DNA from: Chthonomonas sp. UBA6659
Lineage (GTDB): Bacteria > Armatimonadota > Fimbriimonadia > Fimbriimonadales > Fimbriimonadaceae
DNA length: 29,370 bases
Direction: 5' to 3'
Assembly: GCA_002455425.1 (NCBI GenBank)
Contig: DKKT01000079.1
Span: forward strand, 1-29,370
Part shown: positions 24,224 to 29,370 of the stretch, piece after piece
Layout: each line of letters begins with the position of its first letter
Position numbering within the stretch: position 1 is the first letter of the stretch
Notes under the pieces: model-generated
Seen by the model: only the letters and a program-made list of their open reading frames with translations
Databases searched by the model: none
Told to the model about the DNA's origin: nothing
Made by a program: the position numbers and the translations under genes

Positions 24224-25250
24224 GGACATCGCGCGATCCGCGCTGGACCTCGCCGATGGCGGTCGCCACCTCGCCCGCACCACGCAGTGCCTCCAGACAG
24301 CGGGGCGCATCGTCTCGGGAGACGATCGCCACCATGCCGATCCCCATGTTGAAGGTACGGAACATCTCCGCATCGGCGATTCCCCCGGTGTCTTGAATCA
24401 GGCGGAAGATGGCGGGTGGCTGCCAGCTCCGTCGGTCGATCGAGACCTGGACGTCGGAGGCCAGCACCCGCGGGATGTTGTCGTGGAAGCCACCACCGGT
24501 GATGTGGGCGAGCGCCTGGACGGCACCGGCCTCGACCAGCGGCCAAACAGACCTCAAGTAGGACCGGTGGGGCATGAGCAGCGCTTCGCCGATCGTCAGC
24601 GAGGTTCCCGGGACGAAATCGCGCACCGAGAGTCCACCGACTTCGAAGAGGGCTCGCCGCGCGAGCGTGAATCCGTTCGTGTGGAGGCCGTCGCTGCCGA
24701 TTCCGATCACCACGTCACCCGGTTGCATCTTCCCTTTCGGCAAGCGCCGATCCATGTCGACGACCCCCACGATCGTGCCGACGATGTCGATCTCATCGTC
24801 GACATACACTCCGGGCATCTCGGCGGTCTCCCCGCCGATCAGCGCGCAGCCATGGGCTGCGCAGGCATCCGCAATCCCGCCGACGACGGCCTCGAATCGA
24901 TCTCCTCGGAGCTGTGAACAGGCGAAGTAGTCGAGAAAGAACAAGGGCCTTGCACCCTGGCAGAGGATGTCGTCGACGCAGTGGTGGACGATGTCGAAGC
25001 CAAGCCCACGATAGTCCCCGACCATCGCCGCGACGCGCGTCTTCGTGCCGACACCGTCGATGGAGCTGACCAGGACGGGCCGCTCCATCTCGGGGAAATG
25101 CCCTGCGTACATCCCTCCGAACCCGCCTGCACCGCCGACGACGTTGGCGTCGTGGGTCGCCCGAATGCGGTCCACGACCGATTGAAGCGCTCTCTCGGCG
25201 CGCTCGATGTCCACTCCTGCGGAGGCATACGTCATCGGTTCGTCCGGCAT
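24213..25250 (-). CDS. purM: AIR synthetase (FGAM cyclo-ligase)
   Basis: Fifth step of purine synthesis: ATP-driven ring closure of formylglycinamidine ribotide to 5-aminoimidazole ribotide. At 345 residues it equals the E. coli enzyme. Landmarks: TYASAGVDIERAE at the N-terminus, GGFGGMYAG, LVSSIDGVGTKTRVA, HHCVDDILCQGARPLFFLDYFA, ALIGGETAEMPGVY and HITGGGFHDNIPRVL. The ATG at 25250 is supported by TACAGT exactly 6 bases upstream and no Shine-Dalgarno site; an internal Met at residue 6 is possible but not needed. No other pur gene is adjacent, and no PurR box or purine riboswitch is seen; a leaderless message would have no room for a riboswitch. Confidence 0.97.
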   Translation of the reverse strand: MPDEPMTYASAGVDIERAERALQSVVDRIRATHDANVVGGAGGFGGMYAGHFPEMERPVLVSSIDGVGTKTRVAAMVGDYRGLGFDIVHHCVDDILCQGARPLFFLDYFACSQLRGDRFEAVVGGIADACAAHGCALIGGETAEMPGVYVDDEIDIVGTIVGVVDMDRRLPKGKMQPGDVVIGIGSDGLHTNGFTLARRALFEVGGLSVRDFVPGTSLTIGEALLMPHRSYLRSVWPLVEAGAVQALAHITGGGFHDNIPRVLASDVQVSIDRRSWQPPAIFRLIQDTGGIADAEMFRTFNMGIGMVAIVSRDDAPRCLEALRGAGEVATAIGEVQRGSRDVQIV

Positions 25251-25256
25251 GATGTG

Positions 25257-25262
25257 ACTGTA
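25257..25262 (-). promoter_or_regulatory. -10 box of a leaderless gene (purM)
   Basis: TACAGT, then CACATC, then ATG on the minus strand: the common 6-base spacing. Confidence 0.5.
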
Positions 25263-25298
25263 CCCAGGACCACTTTGGAATCCTTTTATGGACGAATG

Positions 25299-25304
25299 TA
25301 TGGT
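25299..25304 (+). promoter_or_regulatory. Possible -10 box for the small lipoprotein gene
   Basis: TATGGT with TTGGAA 18 bases upstream (25275-25280), in a locally A+T-rich stretch. It lies 12 bases before the ATG. Transcription would start about 6 bases before the start codon. Confidence 0.3.
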
Positions 25305-25316
25305 ATTTGTTCATCT

Positions 25317-25739
25317 ATGAAGAGAGTTCTGCTGATGTTGGTCGTCGTTTTCGCGGTGTTCGGATGCGGAGTGCAAGGCACCGAAACGATCGTGGCAGGA
25401 CCGTCGAAGGAGGACGTGGCTTCGTTCGACACGGGTAAGGAGGCCCGTGCGTGGCTCGCGACGCCCGGCAACGGTCTCTTTGAAATGGGCAACGACGAGG
25501 GAAGGAAGTGGGTCGATCGGTTCTATGCGGCGGGTGCGCCGTCAGTTCGGATCTGCGACCCGAGCAAGCTCACGGAAGAGAGCACGGGTGAGATCGCGGC
25601 AACAATCGGGATCGAGTTTCCGACCGGCAAAGCCGAACGCGAGAGGGTACTTGCCGTCGTGAACGAACTCGAGAAACTGGCCGACTACGATCTTTCGAAG
25701 GACACGGGCCAGAAGTTCGTACTCCTCAACGTCGACTGA
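25317..25739 (+). CDS. Small lipoprotein of unknown function
   Basis: I do not recognise a family. The 140-residue product from the ATG at 25317 opens with a strong lipoprotein signal (MKRVLLMLVVVFAVFGCG; lipobox VFGC, Cys at residue 17). An ATG 7 codons earlier (25296) is in frame but gives a poorer signal. The mature part is hydrophilic with mixed charge and two likely alpha-helical stretches (DTGKEARAWL; AERERVLAVVNELEKLADYDL). The pattern around EMGNDEGRKWVDRFYAAGAPSVRI recalls proteins of ~100 residues that pair a helix with a "...FY..GA..V..." strand, but I would not assign a function. No Shine-Dalgarno site is visible. A highly palindromic element begins 3 bases past the stop. Confidence 0.75.
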   Translation: MKRVLLMLVVVFAVFGCGVQGTETIVAGPSKEDVASFDTGKEARAWLATPGNGLFEMGNDEGRKWVDRFYAAGAPSVRICDPSKLTEESTGEIAATIGIEFPTGKAERERVLAVVNELEKLADYDLSKDTGQKFVLLNVD

Positions 25740-25742
25740 AGC

Positions 25743-25838
25743 ACCCGCGCCGGGGCAAGGGGTCGGATTCCGCCCGGGTCCGCCTCGGCGGACCCGGCGT
25801 CATCCGACCCAGGGCGTGGCCTCTGGGCCGGCGCGGGT
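25743..25838. repeat. Highly structured palindromic intergenic element
   Basis: Three nested, perfectly matched arm pairs lie in 96 bases. They are ACCCGCGCCGG with CCGGCGCGGGT (25743-25753 / 25828-25838), GGGTCGGAT with ATCCGACCC (25760-25768 / 25802-25810), and CCGGGTCCGCC with GGCGGACCCGG (25774-25784 / 25787-25797). A further small hairpin CCCAG/CTGGG (25808-25812 / 25823-25827) overlaps the middle arm. The layout is an outer stem closing a long inner hairpin plus a short second one. It fills most of the gap between the small lipoprotein and DUF1080 genes. It could be a terminator, a REP/MITE-type repeat, a recombination site or a structured RNA. No second copy is in the window. Confidence 0.75.
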
Positions 25839-25861
25839 AGTGTTGCCCGAAGCGAAAAGGG

Positions 25862-25867
25862 CACAAT
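25862..25867 (+). promoter_or_regulatory. Possible -10 box for the DUF1080 gene
   Basis: CACAAT, then GGAGAG, then ATG. The spacing is the same 6 bases, but the first base is C rather than T. The intervening GGAGAG could also be read as a Shine-Dalgarno site, though it abuts the ATG. Confidence 0.35.
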
Positions 25868-25873
25868 GGAGAG

Positions 25874-26536
25874 ATGGTCGCTACCCTCATCGCAGCCCTC
25901 GCCCTTCAGGCCCCGAACACGCTGACCGAGGCCGAAAAGAAGGCCGGCTGGGTTCTCCTGTTCGACGGAAAGTCCACGGCCGGATGGCACAACTACAAGA
26001 GTCAAGGCGTCGGCAAAGGCTGGAAGATCGAGGACGGCATCCTCACCTCGGCCGACCCCGGGACGGCCGGCGACATCGTCACCGACCAGAAGTTCGACTG
26101 GTTCGAGCTCACCCTCGACTTTCGCAACACGCCCGGCGGAAATAGCGGGATCATGATCCGCGTCGGCGAGGATGGCGAGACCGCGTGGCAGACCGGTCCC
26201 GAAATCCAAATCTACGACCACAAGCCGCAGGACGGCGTCGAGACGACCGGTTACCTCTACCAACTCTACAAGCCCACTTTCGACGCGGCGAAGCCGGCGG
26301 GAGAATGGAATCAACTCCGGATCGTGGTCGACCCGAAGCTCTGCTTCACCGAGCTCAACGGCAAGCGCTACTACGAGTTTGTCTACGGCAGCGAGGATTT
26401 CTGGGACCGGGTCAAGAAGAGCAAGTTCAGCAAGTATCCGATGTTCGGCAAGATCGAGAAGGGCGCGATCGGCATCCAAGGCGATCACGGGGTCGTGTCG
26501 TTCCGGAACATCAAGGTTCGCCCGATCAAGCCATGA
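25874..26536 (+). CDS. DUF1080 (3-keto-disaccharide hydrolase) protein
   Basis: A 220-residue secreted protein of the DUF1080 family, a concanavalin-like jelly roll. Some members hydrolyse 3-keto-glycosides (for example 3-keto-trehalose); many have only presumed roles. A short signal (MVATLIAALALQA) precedes the diagnostic GWVLLFDGKSTAGWHNYK. Next comes WKIEDGILTS, then FELTLDFRNTPGGNSGIMIRV, the acidic TGPEIQIYDHK, and WNQLRIVV. The chain closes with GAIGIQGDHGVVSFRNIKVRPI, where IGIQ.H is the family's conserved end. Its stop overlaps the start of the next gene (ATGA), so the two are translationally coupled. No 3-dehydrogenase partner (GFO/IDH/MocA) is in view, so the physiological substrate is open. 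Confidence 0.93.
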   Translation: MVATLIAALALQAPNTLTEAEKKAGWVLLFDGKSTAGWHNYKSQGVGKGWKIEDGILTSADPGTAGDIVTDQKFDWFELTLDFRNTPGGNSGIMIRVGEDGETAWQTGPEIQIYDHKPQDGVETTGYLYQLYKPTFDAAKPAGEWNQLRIVVDPKLCFTELNGKRYYEFVYGSEDFWDRVKKSKFSKYPMFGKIEKGAIGIQGDHGVVSFRNIKVRPIKP

Positions 26537-27411
26537 TTGCCGCGATCGTCGGTTTCCTGCTCGTGCAAGAAGATTCGCTTGCCGGCTTTCTTTCGGGCAA
26601 GTTCCCGGTGACGCAATCCCGAAAGGTCATGAAACAGGCGGTGACGGCGGCGATGAACGTCGACACCGTCGCACTCGGCTTTGGCTTGTTCCGACCCCGC
26701 AACGGCATCGGGTGGGTCGTGCCACTCAACAGTGAGGCCTACCAGGACTATGGGGTGACGGTCTACGCCCGTCCGGTGGGCAAGACCTACCGGCTCGAAA
26801 CGCTCTTCCCGAGTGGCTTCTATTTGGCCAAAAGTGGGTTCTTCGACGGTGCCCATCTCATCGTGGGGGGCCTGAACGGATGGATGGGGAACGGTCCCCA
26901 CGCTCGGGCAGCGCTGCTGCGCTGGGATGGACGGCGGTGGAGCCTCCAGAATTGGGTCGAAGCCGACTTTGAGTCGTATGAGTGTACGTTCCGGCCCAGC
27001 GGCCGCAAGTGGATCGCCTTGATCGAGGGTCGAACCTACCCGAAGCACATCGAGGTCCCGCATGTGATGGCGAACGTGGGGATGCGCCAGCGCTTCATCT
27101 ACGCGAGCGGTAAGCTCGTCGCGTCACCAGCCGTGCGAACGATGAATCCCTTGGCCGTCCTCGATGACCTCGCCGGTGCCGCCGCCCGTGGCGACACGGC
27201 CGGGGTCCGCCGCGGTTGCTCGTCGAGAGAACTCGCGAAGCAGGTCGAGAAACTGGGCCGAAAGCTCGCCGGCAGCGGTTGGGACGTGCCAGGGAACATG
27301 AATTCGACGTCGGACAGGCACTTCATCGCGACGTCGCTTGGCCTCCGCTTCGACTTCGGCCGTGTCGGCGGCCAATGGAAGTTGGCGCGCATCGTTCCCG
27401 TTCGCGGTTGA
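26533..27411 (+). CDS. Unknown exported protein coupled to DUF1080
   Basis: No family recognised. The 292-residue product starts at the ATG that overlaps the DUF1080 stop (ATGA), so it is made by re-initiation. It opens with a short hydrophobic segment (MIAAIVGFLLV) that may be a signal. Then come ~165 residues with repeated aromatic-rich beta strands (VALGFGLFRPRNGIGWVVPL; YGVTVYARPVG; AALLRWDGRRWSLQNW; YECTFRPSGRKWIALIEG), which suggest a beta-sandwich or propeller-like fold. A helical segment follows (LAVLDDLAGAAARGDTAGVRRG; LAKQVEKLGRKLAG), ending in a short beta unit (FDFGRVGGQWKLARIVPV). The last part resembles the "GGQWKLA" ending of NTF2-like lumazine-binding domains. Coupling to DUF1080 hints at a shared process, but no function can be assigned. 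Confidence 0.75.
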   Translation: MIAAIVGFLLVQEDSLAGFLSGKFPVTQSRKVMKQAVTAAMNVDTVALGFGLFRPRNGIGWVVPLNSEAYQDYGVTVYARPVGKTYRLETLFPSGFYLAKSGFFDGAHLIVGGLNGWMGNGPHARAALLRWDGRRWSLQNWVEADFESYECTFRPSGRKWIALIEGRTYPKHIEVPHVMANVGMRQRFIYASGKLVASPAVRTMNPLAVLDDLAGAAARGDTAGVRRGCSSRELAKQVEKLGRKLAGSGWDVPGNMNSTSDRHFIATSLGLRFDFGRVGGQWKLARIVPVRG

Positions 27412-27474
27412 CGCGGCGACGGGTTACGACGAACCAGCAGCCCGATTCGTGCTTCACAAGTCCAGAATTCCCCG

Positions 27475-29286
27475 TCAGAGAACCGCTTCCATCACCCGCT
27501 CGGCAATCTGATGATTGCCGAACGGGGGCATGAGGTAGAGCCCCTGCGCACAGGCCCTGAGCTTCGAAGAGAGCTTTTGGGCTTCATCGATCCCGATGCT
27601 CAACGCGATCTCATCGTCGGTCGCCTCCGCCATCTTCGCACGCAGCCAATCCGGCACCTCGATCCCGGGCACCTCGTTATGCATGAATTCCGCGTGTCGA
27701 GTGCTCCGCAAAGGCAGGACCCCGACGAGCAGCGGGAGACCGAGTTCCTGGCAACGCTCGACCGCAAATTCGACGTGACGGAATTCGAAAATCGGCTGCG
27801 TGTACACCAGATGGGCGCCGGCGTCGGCCTTCCGCTTCAGGCGATCGATCTCAAGGTCCATATCTGCCGCGAGCGGGTTGAAGGCAACGGCAATCGTGAA
27901 CGCGCACTTCGCGCCGACGCTATAGCCGGCGAGATCGACGCCCTCGTTGAACCGCGAGAGGATACGGACAAGACCGATCGCGTCGACGTCGAAGACGCTC
28001 GTCGCGCTCGGATAATCGCCGATGTTTGCGGGATCGCCAGTGACGGCGAGGATGTTCCGCACTCCAAGCGCGTGCGAGCCCAAGAGGTCCGCCTGCACCG
28101 CAAGCAAGTTCCGGTCGCGACACGCGAAGTGCATCATGACTTCGATGCCGATCTGGTTCTGGATCAGGGTGCTGATCGAGAGCGGGTTCATGCGCAGCCG
28201 CGCCCGGGCACCATCAGAGATGTCGATGAGGTCGGCCCCGCGCACCTTCAGGGCCTTCGCTCCCGCCAAAACCTTCTGGACATTCAGGCCGCGCGGAAGG
28301 TCCATCTCGACCGTCACGATAAACTTGCCGTGCTTGAGCTTCATCGAGAGTTCGGTCGGTTCGCTCTCGGGCAGGGGCTTGCGTTCTTTTTCGACGGTAT
28401 TGACCGACGTCCGCGCGCGCTTCTTGACTCCGCCGGCGTCGATCAGCTCGCGCAGTCTGCGAATGTGCTCGGGAGTCGTCCCACAGCAACCCCCGATAAT
28501 ATTCGCGCCCTCCTCGACCAATCGCAGCGCCGCCTTCGCGAAGTACTCGGGGGCGGTGTCGTAGGTGACTTCGCCCTTCACCAACTGCGGCAACCCTGGC
28601 GTGGGAAAAGCGAGGATCGGGAGTTCGTTGTTCTCGGCAAGCTGCCGGACAATGTCGATCATCCGCTGGGGACCGACGATGCAGTTCGCGCCAATGGCAT
28701 GGACTCCGAGGATGGCCATTTCCTGGCCGCACCGCATCGGGAGCCCCTCGGCGAGCGCCTCGCCGTCTTCGATGTACGCCTTGCTGACGATGATGGGGAG
28801 GTCACTGACGGCGCGCACAGCCTCGACGGCAATGCGAAGTTCCTCCATATCGATGAAAGTCTCAAGCAGGAACCCGTCAACCCCGCCCTCCGCGAGGGCC
28901 CGGGCTTGTTCGACGACGGCCGCACGCCACTCCTCTTCGGTCGTCGTCCCGATCGGGGCCATCGGCTTGCCGGAAGGGCCGATCGCGCCGAGGACAAGCC
29001 GGTCGGGACCGGCCGCTTCCCGCGCGAGCCGAGCCCCGGCGCGGTTCACCTCGGCGACATCGACGTTCACGTCGCTCAGGCGAATACGGTTCGCCTCGAA
29101 GGTGTTGGTCTCGACGAAATCGCTTCCCGCGGCGAAGTACTCCTCGTGGACTTTGAGGACGAGGTCCGGCGCGAGGACGTTGGCCAAATCGTACGGCTTT
29201 TTGGTGAATCCAAGCTCTCCGAGGCGAGTGCCGTTGGCACCGTCGCCGAGCAAGACCTCTTTCTTCAACGCTTCAAGCAAGTTCAT
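27475..29286 (-). CDS. Homocysteine S-methyltransferase / methylene-THF reductase fusion
   Basis: A bifunctional 603-residue enzyme like Bacillus YitJ. The N-terminal half (about 1-290) is a zinc homocysteine S-methyltransferase barrel: GDGANGT, ETNTFEANRIRL and GAIGPSGKP, with zinc cysteines C202 (GANCIVGP) and C267/C268 (IIGGCCGTTPEH). The C-terminal half (about 315-603) is an FAD-dependent methylenetetrahydrofolate reductase barrel: FIVTVEMDLPRG, MMHFACRDRN, NILAVTGDP, GAKCAFTIAVAFNP and AGAHLVYTQPIFEF. Together they could make methyl-THF and remethylate homocysteine to methionine in the cytoplasm; no cobalamin domain is present. TACATT lies 9 bases before the ATG and no SAM riboswitch is visible in the 84 bases that remain upstream. 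The gene is complete. Confidence 0.95.
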   Translation of the reverse strand: MNLLEALKKEVLLGDGANGTRLGELGFTKKPYDLANVLAPDLVLKVHEEYFAAGSDFVETNTFEANRIRLSDVNVDVAEVNRAGARLAREAAGPDRLVLGAIGPSGKPMAPIGTTTEEEWRAAVVEQARALAEGGVDGFLLETFIDMEELRIAVEAVRAVSDLPIIVSKAYIEDGEALAEGLPMRCGQEMAILGVHAIGANCIVGPQRMIDIVRQLAENNELPILAFPTPGLPQLVKGEVTYDTAPEYFAKAALRLVEEGANIIGGCCGTTPEHIRRLRELIDAGGVKKRARTSVNTVEKERKPLPESEPTELSMKLKHGKFIVTVEMDLPRGLNVQKVLAGAKALKVRGADLIDISDGARARLRMNPLSISTLIQNQIGIEVMMHFACRDRNLLAVQADLLGSHALGVRNILAVTGDPANIGDYPSATSVFDVDAIGLVRILSRFNEGVDLAGYSVGAKCAFTIAVAFNPLAADMDLEIDRLKRKADAGAHLVYTQPIFEFRHVEFAVERCQELGLPLLVGVLPLRSTRHAEFMHNEVPGIEVPDWLRAKMAEATDDEIALSIGIDEAQKLSSKLRACAQGLYLMPPFGNHQIAERVMEAVL

Positions 29287-29295
29287 TCGATCTGG

Positions 29296-29301
29296 AATGT
29301 A
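29296..29301 (-). promoter_or_regulatory. Possible -10 box for the methyltransferase/MTHFR gene
   Basis: TACATT on the minus strand, 9 bases before the ATG, with no Shine-Dalgarno site between. The leader would be about 2-3 bases. Confidence 0.35.
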
Positions 29302-29370
29302 CCTTCGGCGGGCAAAGCCCGGAACTGCAGGGCAAGATCCTGACCGACACGGCGGCCGTGACCTTCTCGG

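Noticed and set aside
24981..25316. 112-codon N-terminal extension of the small lipoprotein
   Set aside because: It is antisense to purM. The ATG at 25317 begins a proper lipoprotein signal.
29287..29370. SAM riboswitch before the methyltransferase/MTHFR gene
   Set aside because: The 84 bases before the window ends show only short G+C-rich hairpins (for example CGGGC-AAA-GCCCG) and no SAM-aptamer core; a longer leader cannot be judged.

Overview
The window is G+C-rich, gene-dense bacterial chromosome with about 25 protein genes on both strands. I see no tRNA, rRNA, CRISPR array, transposase or phage gene. The likely host is Armatimonadota (Fimbriimonas-like) or a related deep-branching, double-membraned phylum. 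This is inferred from the mix of a PEP-CTERM protein, DUF1080, DUF5916, sortilin-type Asp-box propellers, a planctomycete-type cytochrome c domain, a split glycine decarboxylase and a fused homocysteine methyltransferase/MTHFR. No single marker proves the phylum.

Layout. 1-3510: ClpB disaggregase and a DUF4397 lipoprotein (minus), with a short dispersed repeat just past clpB. 3834-4157: a VOC-fold protein (plus). 4154-13008: a minus-strand run of secreted or envelope proteins, namely a GH116/DUF608 glycosidase carrying an inserted jelly-roll-like domain, a large Asp-box beta-propeller protein, a DUF5916 outer-membrane barrel with a CBM9-like domain, and a LolA-like/cytochrome c fusion. 13071-16026: M55 D-aminopeptidase (minus), secreted dienelactone hydrolase (plus), secreted M14 carboxypeptidase (minus). 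16095-18875: DUF1385 membrane protein (plus) and GcvPB (minus), separated by a second repeat copy. 19060-21191: PEP-CTERM protein (plus), LolA-like protein (minus), flavin reductase (minus). 21281-25250: DAHP synthase, GyrI-like protein, NAD synthetase, thioredoxin-like protein, PurM. 25317-27411: small lipoprotein, a strongly palindromic intergenic element, DUF1080 protein and a translationally coupled unknown protein. 27475-29286: homocysteine methyltransferase/MTHFR.

How the genes fit together. Two themes run side by side. One is housekeeping metabolism: aromatic amino acids, purines, NAD, glycine cleavage and methionine/folate. The other is a scavenging envelope: peptidases, glycosidases, a dienelactone hydrolase, an outer-membrane barrel and a haem protein. 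Most genes look like short or single-gene transcription units, often divergent across 37-110 bases or convergent with overlapping stop codons.

The most striking feature is a recurring TANNNT hexamer exactly 6 bases before the chosen start codon. It occurs in at least six genes (cytochrome fusion, M55, dienelactone hydrolase, DUF1385, GcvPB, PurM), with close variants before several more. That is the geometry of a -10 box whose transcript begins at the start codon, so much of this genome is probably expressed from leaderless mRNAs. A minority (ClpB, DUF4397, GH116, M14, PEP-CTERM, LolA-like) have Shine-Dalgarno sites instead. The other non-coding features worth a look are the 96-base palindromic element at 25743-25838, the inverted 34-base repeat pair, and several perfect hairpins at gene ends that lack U-tracts.
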